Origin: Photobacterium sp. GJ3 | Lineage (GTDB): Bacteria; Pseudomonadota; Gammaproteobacteria; Enterobacterales; Vibrionaceae | Length of the DNA stretch: 64,000 bases | Direction: 5' to 3' | Assembly (NCBI RefSeq): GCF_018199995.1 | Contig: NZ_CP073578.1 | Location: forward strand, 2,356,001-2,420,000 | In this document: positions 7,649 to 16,284 of the stretch, in pieces | How positions within the stretch are numbered: the first letter of the stretch is position 1 | How the letters are laid out: each line of letters opens with the position of its first letter | The notes under the pieces: model-generated | The model's input: the letters and a program-made list of their open reading frames with translations, nothing else | Databases searched by the model: none | Told to the model about the DNA's origin: nothing | Program-made: the position numbers and the translations under genes

Positions 7649-8926
7649 TTAGGGTAAAGTATCTGAATTCCGTAAAAACAATGCCTCTATATCTTTCGAA
7701 TAACTCAGTAGCTGCTCATCAGCGCCATTCACCATGTTCAGCATAATGCCACCTATTACTTCACCATAATTATAAGGTAACGAAATACTGCACCCATTGA
7801 GTACGTTCGATAACGAAGTATTTCTTAGGCAGAGCAGGTTGATTCGATCATACTCGCTGTCTTGCTCTACAACCGAAAACAATGGTGCTTGGCATGCAAC
7901 CGTAGGTAATAGAATAATGGTATTAGAATAAACACGCTCATACTCAGCTATCAAAGCTTGCCTTGCCGCGCAGGTCTGTTCAAATTCATCGTCGCTTACC
8001 TCAAGGCCTCGCTGGATTCTAGATCGCACCCTTGGATCAAGCTGATCACTGTTCAAATCAAAGTAATCCGCGTAGTGCTTTCGGCTCTCTACTGAAGAGA
8101 AGTGCCATACTGGCAGCTGCTTATACTGTTCAAACAGATCGACATGTTGATGAATCACACGATATCCTGCCGCTTCTATTTTTGCCACTGCCTTGTCAAA
8201 CAGTGTCTGGATTTGAGGGTCGATATCATCAAATCCAAAATTAAGCGGAATAAGAAAATCAGCGTGTTTTGCTTGCTCCGTACATTTCATGTCGCTTGAA
8301 GCCGTTTGCTCTGATAACACTTCCCACGCTAATCGACAGTCTGCAACACTCTTCGCAATGGGGCCCACGCTATCTAAAGAGTCAGATAACGGTAAACACC
8401 CTATTCGAGAAACAGACGACTGCGAAGGTTTATACCCCGTTAACCCACAAAATGCCGCTGGTATTCTCAGTGATCCTCCCGTGTCAGTGCCTAACGCAAT
8501 ATCCGCATATCCTTTTGCCACAGAGACTGCGCCGCCACTCGTTGAACCGCCTGGAATAGCTCCTTTAACCAATGGGTTTTCTGGTGTTCCAAAGTGAGGG
8601 TTCAGTCCCAATCCTGAGTACGCGAGCTCCGTCATGTTGGTATGCCCAACACACTGCGCGCCAGCCTCTTTCAGTAACTGTACCGCTTTGGCATCTTCAC
8701 TAGCACTTTGACGTCCAAGAAGCTGCCCACCACCTGTTGTTGTGTATCCTTGAACATCAAACGTCGCTTTGATTGAAACACGTTTTCCACTCAATACCCC
8801 TTGGCTAGGTGAAGGAACTTCCTCAAATAGCTGGGTAAAGATAGGGCTGGTTTTAACCGCTTCCAAATATAAACGTGGGCGTGAAATCTGCTTAGCTTCA
8901 CGTTCATTCAAAACGACATTATTCAT
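7649..8926 (-). CDS. Amidase (amidase signature family)
   Basis: 425 residues. The amidase-signature Ser-cisSer-Lys triad is visible: Lys in SIKATFDV (about residue 53), cis-Ser in GGSTSGGA (about 128-135) and nucleophile Ser in GTDTGGSLRIP (about 147-157). These enzymes hydrolyse C-N amide bonds in the cytoplasm. The length suits small-amide hydrolases such as malonamidase-like enzymes rather than GatA. It is the last gene of a leftward operon with DUF2848 and a TRAP transporter, so it probably acts on the compound the transporter imports. The substrate is unknown. The 5-oxoproline genes upstream suggest an amide or lactam of glutamate, but that is inference. Confidence 0.85.
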   Translation of the reverse strand: MNNVVLNEREAKQISRPRLYLEAVKTSPIFTQLFEEVPSPSQGVLSGKRVSIKATFDVQGYTTTGGGQLLGRQSASEDAKAVQLLKEAGAQCVGHTNMTELAYSGLGLNPHFGTPENPLVKGAIPGGSTSGGAVSVAKGYADIALGTDTGGSLRIPAAFCGLTGYKPSQSSVSRIGCLPLSDSLDSVGPIAKSVADCRLAWEVLSEQTASSDMKCTEQAKHADFLIPLNFGFDDIDPQIQTLFDKAVAKIEAAGYRVIHQHVDLFEQYKQLPVWHFSSVESRKHYADYFDLNSDQLDPRVRSRIQRGLEVSDDEFEQTCAARQALIAEYERVYSNTIILLPTVACQAPLFSVVEQDSEYDRINLLCLRNTSLSNVLNGCSISLPYNYGEVIGGIMLNMVNGADEQLLSYSKDIEALFLRNSDTLP

Positions 8927-8975
8927 TTGAATTCCTCAAGTTATTAACAATACCAACTACCTAACGAGTGGCAGA

Positions 8976-9629
8976 TTAAGCGACAACCGCTAATTCAACC
9001 GTTACATAATAAGCTGTCAGGCTTCGCTGCAATACGGGATCGAACGCTTCCATTTTGAACTTTGCGGTCCTTCTTACACCACCAATAGCCGGAAACGTCC
9101 CACAAAGCATGGCGCTATTTTCTGCGAGGTCGGCCTTATCAATTAACTCTTCTAAAGGTCGAATTTGCTTAAGTGTGCCCTGCTGATACTTGCTCCACCC
9201 ATTCCCTTCATCAAGCCAAGAGGTTAATTGAATTTGCTCTAAGTGATCTTGAATCTCGCTCAATGGCCATAGCTCTGAAGATACTGGCTTTGGACACACC
9301 TGTTTGGAGTGCGCCACTGAGAACGCTTCAAGTTCTCGATCAGTGTGATCGGAAGCGATACCAAACCAATATTGGTTATCAGCTCGAATAATGATCGGCT
9401 CTACTTCACCTGACGTGCCTTTGCTCAGCACTTGAATCTCTTTGGTCTGAGTCATCATCTGATCCGCTACTTCATAAAACAGAGGCACCGTCGATGGCGG
9501 AGCAACGCCAATTTCAGCGAGCTCATCAATATGCGCTTGAACCGCGCTTTTATCTCTTCCCGTCCAGCCTGCAACAATCAGTTTGTTAATCTGAAACTCT
9601 TTATATTTACCATTTACTAAAAACTTCAT
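8976..9629 (-). CDS. DUF2848 family protein
   Basis: 217 residues, recognised as DUF2848 by the opening INKLIVAGWTGRDK and the later ALCGTFPAIGG. DUF2848 proteins have no established function that I know of; they tend to occur beside amidases, hydrolases and transporters. No signal peptide or membrane helix, so cytosolic. It sits eight bases after dctM and about 50 before the amidase in the same operon, implying a step in the same catabolic route. Confidence 0.75.
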   Translation of the reverse strand: MKFLVNGKYKEFQINKLIVAGWTGRDKSAVQAHIDELAEIGVAPPSTVPLFYEVADQMMTQTKEIQVLSKGTSGEVEPIIIRADNQYWFGIASDHTDRELEAFSVAHSKQVCPKPVSSELWPLSEIQDHLEQIQLTSWLDEGNGWSKYQQGTLKQIRPLEELIDKADLAENSAMLCGTFPAIGGVRRTAKFKMEAFDPVLQRSLTAYYVTVELAVVA

Positions 9630-9637
9630 GTGATCCC

Positions 9638-10918
9638 TTAAAAGTTGGTAGGCAAGTAAAGCGCGATGGATGGGAACGCGATAAGTAGAACCACCATCAG
9701 AACCATGATAAGTACATAAGGCAGGCTTCCGATGATAACGTCACTCATTTTCCCTTTCTTACGAGCTGAGTTAACGACATAGAGGTTAAGCCCAACTGGC
9801 GGTGTAATCAGTGCCATTTCAACCAATACGATCATCAAGATACCGAACCAAATCTTGTCATAACCGAGCTGAACAATGATCGGCACAACGATTGGAATCG
9901 TCGCTACCATTAAAGACAGCGTTTCAATGAAGAAGCCTAATATTACGTACATCGCTACGATGATTAGCAAAGTCGTAATTGGATTTAGCCCAAACCCTTC
10001 AATAGTGTCTTGAAGCACTCGACCAACCCCAGCCGCCGTCATGGCAAAATTGAGAACATACGCCCCCATTACCACCAACATAATCATTGAGGTAATGCGT
10101 ATCGTGCCTTGCAGTGCATCGGCCACCATGGATTTGGAGAACGAACGATTGGCCACCGCGATGAGCATTGAGAAAACCACCCCGACCGCCGCAGCCTCAG
10201 TGGGCGTGGCCCACCCGGCATAGATCGAACCGACAATGCTAAAGAGCAGAACCAATATTGGTATAAGGTCATTGAGCGACTCTACTTTCTCTTTCCATGA
10301 ATAGAATTGTCTTGGACCACCTAAGCTCGGCTTCACCGTACACAGGAGCATCGTCGCTAGCATGAACAGCAATGCCATGCCTAAACCTGGAACAATACCA
10401 GCCAAGAACAACTGAGGAATTGAGCTTTCCGTTAAGAATCCATAAACGATTAAGTTAATAGAAGGAGGGATCATGATCCCCAAAGTACCACCAGCTGCAA
10501 TGGAGCCTGCAAACAACTTTTGGTCATAGCCTAACTTTTCAGCATGAGGCGTTGCCACTGTCGCGACTGTTGCTGCTGTAGCGACTGAAGAACCCGACGT
10601 TGCCGAGAACATAGTGGAAGTCGCGATATTGGCGTGAATCAAACCACCTGGTAACCAAGCGACCCACTTATTGAGCGCCATGTAGGTTTTAGCGGCGACA
10701 CCACTTCGCAATAAGATTTCACCAATTAAGACAAACAGAGGAATGGCGATCAGCGTGGCATGATTTGAAGAAGACCATAGCACTTGCCCTAACCCTTTCA
10801 TTAGCGGGAAAAAGCTGTAGAACTGATCAATTCCGAACGCCAGTAGAAAGAGCGCAATACCGACTGGCACAGTGAGCGCCAATAAACTAAAAAGACCCGT
10901 TGCGGTAAATAGAATCAT
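9638..10918 (-). CDS. TRAP transporter large permease subunit (DctM type)
   Basis: 426 residues, almost wholly hydrophobic with about 12 helices, the standard size of DctM, which forms the Na+-coupled channel of tripartite TRAP importers. SGSSVATAATVATVATP (about residues 108-124) and IPPSINLIVYG are typical of the family. The start overlaps the stop of the small subunit gene in ATGA. Together with the DctQ and DctP genes just upstream it makes a complete TRAP system for an organic anion, most likely 5-oxoproline or a related acid given the neighbours. Confidence 0.93.
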   Translation of the reverse strand: MILFTATGLFSLLALTVPVGIALFLLAFGIDQFYSFFPLMKGLGQVLWSSSNHATLIAIPLFVLIGEILLRSGVAAKTYMALNKWVAWLPGGLIHANIATSTMFSATSGSSVATAATVATVATPHAEKLGYDQKLFAGSIAAGGTLGIMIPPSINLIVYGFLTESSIPQLFLAGIVPGLGMALLFMLATMLLCTVKPSLGGPRQFYSWKEKVESLNDLIPILVLLFSIVGSIYAGWATPTEAAAVGVVFSMLIAVANRSFSKSMVADALQGTIRITSMIMLVVMGAYVLNFAMTAAGVGRVLQDTIEGFGLNPITTLLIIVAMYVILGFFIETLSLMVATIPIVVPIIVQLGYDKIWFGILMIVLVEMALITPPVGLNLYVVNSARKKGKMSDVIIGSLPYVLIMVLMVVLLIAFPSIALYLPTNF

Positions 10919-11448
10919 GCTTCAGACCTCACTCCAATGCTGTTATCTATCTCTTTGGTACGTTGTGTAAAAAACAGATAAACTCCTGCAATGAACAATG
11001 TAGTTGCTGATATCGCAAACCATACCCAACCAGCGAACCAGATTGTCTGAGGGATGATGAGCGGAATTTCTAATGCCGTATTAGATAACGCTCCGCTATT
11101 CATGCTTTTTTCAACAACCGTGATGGCTTTCATCGCTATGTAGATAGAGACAAAAGAGACCGCAGCAATAGAGACCAAATCCAACAAACTACGTATGCGT
11201 TCGCTGCTTTTTTTCCTCAATATATCGATACGAATGTGGGCAAGATTGAGCAGCCCATAACTAACGCCCCAACTGGTGATTGAAGCCATAAGATAACCGG
11301 ATATTTCTTCTGAGCCCGAGAATGGCACCGAAAATGCGCGGAACAGTATCTCCGCACAAATTAGGGCGACACCACCTAACAAAGCAATACCGGCAACAAC
11401 AGCAACCCAGTCATTAAGACGCTTTAGTCCAATGACTATCCTATTCAT
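10915..11448 (-). CDS. TRAP transporter small permease subunit (DctQ type)
   Basis: 177 residues with four predicted helices (around residues 15-35, 45-65, 90-115 and 140-160), the normal DctQ topology. The segment SWGVSYGLLNLAHIRID is characteristic of the family. It links DctM and the binding protein. Five bases separate it from dctP, and it overlaps dctM by four, so the three are co-translated. Confidence 0.9.
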   Translation of the reverse strand: MNRIVIGLKRLNDWVAVVAGIALLGGVALICAEILFRAFSVPFSGSEEISGYLMASITSWGVSYGLLNLAHIRIDILRKKSSERIRSLLDLVSIAAVSFVSIYIAMKAITVVEKSMNSGALSNTALEIPLIIPQTIWFAGWVWFAISATTLFIAGVYLFFTQRTKEIDNSIGVRSEA

Positions 11449-11453
11449 CGTGC

Positions 11454-12509
11454 TTAACCTTTATCAGCTGATAAACCTACAACCTTACCAATAGAGTCAT
11501 TCCATGTTTGTGTCCATTTATCACCAGCGCGTCTTGACCAGTCTGGAAGGACGGTATTTTCAACGATTTGACGTGCCTTAGCTTTATCTTCTTCACTTGG
11601 TTCTACTAGAGTAAGCGAACGTGTTTCGCCTTTGCTACAAGCACCATTGCCCGTTAAACACGCGATGTTCTCTTTGATTGTTGCCTGTGCTTCTTGCCAC
11701 ACTGGCTGCTCAAATTTCGCCTCAATGGTTTCGCTTAAGAAAGTTTGCTGCTCTTGGCTAAGTGAATTCCATTTATCCATATTGATTGCAGTCACAACTG
11801 GGTCCCAACCGCCAATCGGCAATGTGTACAGGTGCGAGCTCACTTCCCACCAACCTGCGCTATAGCCTGAACCAGCGCCAGTGACAGCACAATCAATCAA
11901 GCCTTTTTGCAATGCTCCTGGTACTTCACCAAAGCTTATATTGACGCTTTGTGCACCCAGAGCTTCAAGGAATTTCGCTGTCATGCGTCCAGACGCTCTG
12001 ATTTTTTTCCCTGCGAGGTCATCCAATGAATTTACTTCAACCTTACAGAAAACCACTTGAGGTGGATAAGGCGAGATAGTCAGAACTTTTGAGTTAAAGG
12101 TAGATTCGTAGATGGCATCAACCATAGGTCTACCGGCATCAACCACTTGCCTAAACTCATCAACCGTTGTCGCAATGAGTGGCACATCCAGTGACTCAAG
12201 TGCAGGAGAGTCAGAAACCGCGTAATCTGCAACGGTCATTCCCACGTTAAACACGCCATCACCCAACATTCGATAGACGTCACCACTACCGATACCCATT
12301 TGATCGTGTGTGGTCATTTGTACTCGAAACGCATTGCCGCTTTCTGATGGTAGCGTTTCTGTCCAGAATGGTTTTTCGAATTGTTTGTTCAGAGGCAGGC
12401 TGCTCCAACTTCCTACTACAGAAAGTGTTTCAGAAGCGAAAGCTTGGTTTGCTACACACAATGAAGTGATCGCCAACGCAAGTGTTTTGAAAGATTGTGG
12501 TTTTGACAT
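11454..12509 (-). CDS. TRAP transporter periplasmic substrate-binding protein (DctP type)
   Basis: 351 residues with an N-terminal signal peptide ending near AFA at residue 25. The mature part has the DctP fold, including GKKIRASGRMTAKFLEALG (about 168-186), where the conserved arginine that binds the substrate carboxylate lies, then GEVPGALQKGLIDC. It captures a carboxylated ligand in the periplasm and delivers it to DctQM. It is the first gene of the leftward operon dctPQM-DUF2848-amidase; a 17-base operator-like palindrome lies about 120 bases upstream. Confidence 0.92.
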   Translation of the reverse strand: MSKPQSFKTLALAITSLCVANQAFASETLSVVGSWSSLPLNKQFEKPFWTETLPSESGNAFRVQMTTHDQMGIGSGDVYRMLGDGVFNVGMTVADYAVSDSPALESLDVPLIATTVDEFRQVVDAGRPMVDAIYESTFNSKVLTISPYPPQVVFCKVEVNSLDDLAGKKIRASGRMTAKFLEALGAQSVNISFGEVPGALQKGLIDCAVTGAGSGYSAGWWEVSSHLYTLPIGGWDPVVTAINMDKWNSLSQEQQTFLSETIEAKFEQPVWQEAQATIKENIACLTGNGACSKGETRSLTLVEPSEEDKAKARQIVENTVLPDWSRRAGDKWTQTWNDSIGKVVGLSADKG

Positions 12510-12630
12510 AATTTGATTCCCTTCTTACGACCACCATTTAAATGTGAATGGTCTGTGGATTACAATTCCCTTTCATTTTTATCATCTTCTTAACAACCGA
12601 TAGTGTCCAATTATCATTTTCTTGATGAAC

Positions 12631-12649
12631 CGATAAAAATAATTTATCG
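12631..12649. promoter_or_regulatory. Operator-like palindrome upstream of the TRAP operon
   Basis: CGATAAAAATAATTTATCG is a perfect palindrome of CGATAAA and TTTATCG around AATAA. Its 17-base core matches the site at 16218-16234 in front of the pxp operon and lysR gene at 16 of 17 positions. It contains T-N11-A spacing options as used by LysR-type regulators. Likely bound by the LysR protein encoded at 16285. Confidence 0.75.
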
Positions 12650-12762
12650 ACTAACCCACGAGAAATCCGCGAGATACGTCCTGACATAAAGTGGATACTG
12701 ACCCATTACTGATACGATGCTGACTCTCGATACTATGATTTGCCACAGGCTTAATACAGCAA

Positions 12763-12790
12763 AAAGCCACCCAAAAAGTTGGATGGCTTT
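12763..12790 (-). terminator. Rho-independent terminator of the pxp operon
   Basis: On the minus strand AAAGCCATCC and GGGTGGCTTT form a stem with one mismatch around an A/T-rich loop, followed by a T run (TTTTTG). It stands about 110 bases after the pxpC stop and ends transcripts before the dctP promoter. Confidence 0.75.
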
Positions 12791-12901
12791 CGCTATGTTT
12801 GTTTTCATGACACCCGTCACCTCTATCGTTTATGTAACTTCGACGCAACATATTGACGGTATATGAACCTATACGTCGTCAACCAATACAGACCATAATA
12901 A

Positions 12902-13870
12902 TTAACTGCTCTCCTCAACTTCTATTTTGGAATGATTGGCTTTACCGACGTAGCTTTGGAAAAATTGTTGCTCAATGGCTCGGTCAGCTTCCGCTTGGTA
13001 TAGGTCTTTTTCAACAAACTGTATCTTGGCTCCTGGTAAGCACTGAGCCAACTGACTTAAGCCTTTCGACGTGACGCAGCCTATTTTTGGGTACCCTCCA
13101 ATAGTCTGCCGATCTCTCAGTAGAATAATGGGCTGACCATCGGCAGGAATCTGAATCGCGCCTAACGCTATTCCTTCAGACACCAATGTCTTTCTTTGGC
13201 ATGAAATGGGTTCTCCTGCGAGGCGACAGCCCATACGGTCCATTTTTGGCGTTACCGTATAAGTGGAGCTAAAAAAGCGTTCACGCTGCTCCACAGTGAA
13301 GTCCTGATACTGATAGCTAGGAATCACTTCAAGAGTGACGGTTTGGTCATAACTGGGAATAAAATGCGGGGGTACCCGCTTCACGAGTTCTGGTTTCCCA
13401 ACCGAATAACGAACAAGGTCTCTCGCTTCGAGTTTACTTCCTGATCCCTGTAGCCCACCGAGAGCATCACGCATGACGGTCGCACTGCTGTTCAGTGGCG
13501 TGGGTACCTGAAAGCCACCTTTTACAGCTAAGTAACTCCGCATCCCCGACTTAGCGGTACTTAAAGTTAACCTGTCACCTTGCTTAACAAGATACGATTG
13601 CCACGGGGTAATCGCTTGGTCGTTTAACTTTGCTCCCATGTCGGCCCCAGTTATTGCGATTGTCGTCTTCGCATAGAACTCGCAGCTAAACTGCCCCATG
13701 GTCACTTCAATTTGGGTGGCATTGCACTCATTGCTCAGCAATCGATTCGCCCAGAGAAACGCATGTTCATCCATAGGCCCCCCAGTGCTAACACCTATCG
13801 ATTGATGGCCATACCGCCCGAGGTCTTGCAACAAACTTAGTGGTCCAGGCGTTAATATTCGTAACGTCAT
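12902..13870 (-). CDS. pxpC: 5-oxoprolinase subunit C (biotin-dependent carboxyltransferase-like, KipA family)
   Basis: 322 residues. The opening TPGPLSLLQDLGRYGHQ and STGGPMDEHAF are diagnostic of the PxpC/KipA family. With PxpA and PxpB it forms the prokaryotic ATP-dependent 5-oxoprolinase, which opens the ring of 5-oxo-L-proline to L-glutamate. Subunits B and C are thought to activate the lactam by phosphorylation. The C-terminal RQTIGGYPKIG stretch is also conserved. The start overlaps the pxpB stop in ATGA. It is last in the operon. Confidence 0.92.
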   Translation of the reverse strand: MTLRILTPGPLSLLQDLGRYGHQSIGVSTGGPMDEHAFLWANRLLSNECNATQIEVTMGQFSCEFYAKTTIAITGADMGAKLNDQAITPWQSYLVKQGDRLTLSTAKSGMRSYLAVKGGFQVPTPLNSSATVMRDALGGLQGSGSKLEARDLVRYSVGKPELVKRVPPHFIPSYDQTVTLEVIPSYQYQDFTVEQRERFFSSTYTVTPKMDRMGCRLAGEPISCQRKTLVSEGIALGAIQIPADGQPIILLRDRQTIGGYPKIGCVTSKGLSQLAQCLPGAKIQFVEKDLYQAEADRAIEQQFFQSYVGKANHSKIEVEESS

Positions 13871-14583
13871 GCCACCTCTCTTTGCTCGGAAAGCGCTTCA
13901 GGCAGAAGCACACCACCCATTTTAAGAAATGTCGCTTTATCAATACGAGTAAAAGTCACCTGAGCACCCATTTCAAACACAGTAAGATTCTCACGTTCGA
14001 AATCAATCAAACTCACTGGTGTTCTTCCGATGATCTGCCACCCTCCCGGAGACTGCTTGGGGTAAATCGCTGTTTGCCTATCAGCAATGGCAAGGCTCCC
14101 AGCCGGTACTTTTAACCTTGGAGTTTGCTTGCGTGGAATCTCAATGCGGCTATCTGTATTGCCTAGATACGCAAAGCCAGGTGCAAAACCAATCGCATAC
14201 ACGCGATATGTTGTCGAGGCGTGAATGTTGATGACTTCCTCAAACGTTAGCCCCGTATGTTCACAAATTTCGTCAGCATCCAATGCCACTTCTTCACCAT
14301 AGTAAACGGGTAACTCAATGGTTTTTGCCTCAAGCTTACGGCTAATTTTTTTAGCGCGAGACAAGGTATGCTGTAACCGTTGTGTAAACTCTCGAAGACC
14401 AATAGAAACTAGGTCAAAGCTAACCAAAATAGAGGTGTAAGACGGAATAATATCAACCACATGTTCTTTTAATTGCGATTGGATCACTGGAACCGCAGAG
14501 GCAATTTCTCCCGCGGTTTCCGGAGTGACTACATCAGAAAAATAGATGATGACGCTGTTTTCATTAACGGCAGATATCTTCAT
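13867..14583 (-). CDS. pxpB: 5-oxoprolinase subunit B (KipI family)
   Basis: About 238 residues from the ATG at 14581-14583, chosen because it overlaps the pxpA stop in ATGA and follows GAGAGG. Longer in-frame starts would run into pxpA. Family marks are GFAPGFAYLG (about residues 150-159), PRLKVPAGSLAIA and SPGGWQIIGRTP. In Bacillus the homologue KipI also inhibits a sporulation kinase, but next to pxpA and pxpC the enzymatic role applies. Cytosolic partner of PxpC. Confidence 0.92.
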   Translation of the reverse strand: MKISAVNENSVIIYFSDVVTPETAGEIASAVPVIQSQLKEHVVDIIPSYTSILVSFDLVSIGLREFTQRLQHTLSRAKKISRKLEAKTIELPVYYGEEVALDADEICEHTGLTFEEVINIHASTTYRVYAIGFAPGFAYLGNTDSRIEIPRKQTPRLKVPAGSLAIADRQTAIYPKQSPGGWQIIGRTPVSLIDFERENLTVFEMGAQVTFTRIDKATFLKMGGVLLPEALSEQREVA

Positions 14584-15314
14584 TGGCTTTTCAACCTCTC
14601 GTAAAGCAGAGCTGCAGTTGGAAGTGATAAAGGACCATCGCCATGAATGCACAGTGTGTCTGCGTGAATCGCCACTTTATTCCCTGACAGCGTGGTGACC
14701 GAGCCCTCTTCGATAATTTGAAGTGCCTGCTTCTCTATCTCTTCTATGGTGTTGTAACTTGAACCAGCAACGGTTCTAGGGGTTAATCGTCCGTCATCAC
14801 CATAAGCCCGATCAACAAACGCTTCGAACCAAAGTTCAATGCCATAACTTCCTGCAATATCCGCATAATGATGATGATCCGGCACAGCCATCACCACCAA
14901 AGGCAGGTTTGCATCGTAGTCTTTGAGCGCAGACAGTAGTGTTCGAAAAACTTCATCGTCTTTCATCATAGTGTTGTAAAGTGCACCATGTGGTTTTACA
15001 TACCCTATTGCCATTGATTCGCTTTGGCACAGCCCGGCTAGCGAACCGAGTTGATAGATAAAAAAGGCCGCGAGTTCTTGATTGTCCATAGCAATGAACC
15101 TGCGACCAAAACCTTGTAGATCTGGATACCCCGGATGCGCTCCTATTGTTACTCCATGCTGCTTAGCCTGTTGAACGGTTCGTTGCATGACTGCGGGATC
15201 AGAGGCATGCATGCCACAGGCGATATTCGCCATATCCAGATAAGGCATCACCTGCTCGTCATTGCCCAATTGCCACAAACCAAAACTTTCACCCATATCG
15301 CAATTAATCTTCAT
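14580..15314 (-). CDS. pxpA: 5-oxoprolinase subunit A (LamB/YcsF family)
   Basis: About 244 residues. The ATG at 15312-15314 has a strong AAGGAG seven bases upstream and gives the typical MKINCDMGESFGLW start; an in-frame start 11 codons further up is not needed. ACGMHASDP near residue 45 and KPHGALYN near 125 are family signatures around the metal and active site. PxpA is thought to complete hydrolysis of phosphorylated 5-oxoproline to glutamate with PxpBC. It lies in the operon DUF1445-pxpA-pxpB-pxpC. Confidence 0.94.
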   Translation of the reverse strand: MKINCDMGESFGLWQLGNDEQVMPYLDMANIACGMHASDPAVMQRTVQQAKQHGVTIGAHPGYPDLQGFGRRFIAMDNQELAAFFIYQLGSLAGLCQSESMAIGYVKPHGALYNTMMKDDEVFRTLLSALKDYDANLPLVVMAVPDHHHYADIAGSYGIELWFEAFVDRAYGDDGRLTPRTVAGSSYNTIEEIEKQALQIIEEGSVTTLSGNKVAIHADTLCIHGDGPLSLPTAALLYERLKSQ

Positions 15315-15333
15315 CGCCTTCTCCTTAGCGTCT

Positions 15334-16128
15334 CTACAGGAACGCAAATTCGCTGTTCAGCCTGTCAGTGATCAACATCTTGCCAGGCGCATGAGTAATG
15401 CAAAATGGTGGCTTACTGACTCGCATAACGTTTTGAGGTGTGACGCCGCACGCCCAAAACACTGGCACTTCCTCGGGCTTAATTTCTACCGCATCACCAT
15501 AATTAGGAGAATTGATATCGGAGATCCCGATAGCAGATGGATTTCCAAAGTGAACAGGCGCACCGTGAGCTTTGGGAAAACGAGTCGTGACTTGAACTGC
15601 ACGAATCGCATCGGAAGGGACAAATGGACGCATTGATACCACCATGTTGCCTTTAAATCGACCTGCCGGCTGGCAAGCTATGTTGGTATCGTACATCGAC
15701 ACGTTGCAGTTCTGTTCGATGTTACGAACCTGCAAGCCAGTTTGGATCATCGCGTCTTCAAACGAGAACGAACAACCCAACACGAATATCACCAGATCAT
15801 CACGCCAATGTTCATTCAAATCCGATACGCTGCATTCATACTCGCCATCATAAAAAACCTGATACTCAGGCACGTCGCGGCTTATATCGATATCCAAGCC
15901 GATTTCACCCAAATGTTTTTGGCCTGGCTCTGTCATGCCGATCAAAGGGCAAGCGACGGGATTTCGTTGGCAGAACAAAAGAAATTCATTGGCCCATGCC
16001 TCAGGGAGAATCACTAGATTGGCTTGCAAATAAGCTTTGGCAAGACCGCTCGTTGGCCCTGTATAGCTATTATCTCGAATGCGTCGGCGCAGTTCGGAGA
16101 GAGGTAATTGAGATAGAGATTGAGACAC
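15334..16128 (-). CDS. DUF1445 / D-glutamate cyclase-family putative hydro-lyase
   Basis: About 264 residues from GTG at 16126-16128, chosen because AAGGAG stands seven bases upstream; an ATG 19 codons earlier is possible but lacks a good site. [15 protein letters not shown] and [19 protein letters not shown] mark the DUF1445 (YcsI) family. In Bacillus it also sits with the kip/pxp genes. Members are listed with D-glutamate cyclases, which interconvert D-glutamate and 5-oxo-D-proline, so it could feed or remove the D-isomer around the 5-oxoprolinase; this is inferred. First gene of the operon, divergent from lysR. Confidence 0.85.
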   Translation of the reverse strand: MSQSLSQLPLSELRRRIRDNSYTGPTSGLAKAYLQANLVILPEAWANEFLLFCQRNPVACPLIGMTEPGQKHLGEIGLDIDISRDVPEYQVFYDGEYECSVSDLNEHWRDDLVIFVLGCSFSFEDAMIQTGLQVRNIEQNCNVSMYDTNIACQPAGRFKGNMVVSMRPFVPSDAIRAVQVTTRFPKAHGAPVHFGNPSAIGISDINSPNYGDAVEIKPEEVPVFWACGVTPQNVMRVSKPPFCITHAPGKMLITDRLNSEFAFL

Positions 16129-16217
16129 TTGACCGCTCCTTGGTAATGATTTAGTTAACACCAAGTAACAATACGGCTTATTCACATCATGTCTATTTGC
16201 GAATTTTTAGGTATATT

Positions 16218-16234
16218 GATAAAAAAAATTTATC
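16218..16234. promoter_or_regulatory. Operator-like palindrome between the pxp operon and lysR
   Basis: GATAAAAAAAATTTATC: GATAAA and TTTATC around five bases, in the 156-base gap between the divergent DUF1445 and lysR genes. One base differs from the 17-base core at 12632-12648. The position fits control of both directions by the LysR protein. Confidence 0.75.
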
Positions 16235-16284
16235 TCCATAAAGATCCACAGTGATAATTACCTTAAAGGAATAAGGACATCTCC

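Larger units (their letters stand above)
12510..12901. other. Intergenic region between the two catabolic operons
   Basis: 392 bases without a gene. It holds the terminator of the pxp operon (12763-12790) and the promoter side of the TRAP operon with the operator palindrome at 12631-12649. Nothing else was recognised. Confidence 0.7.

Noticed and set aside
12651-12851. Small 66-codon frame between the TRAP and pxp operons
   Set aside because: It spans the pxp terminator hairpin and has no ribosome-binding site or recognisable product.
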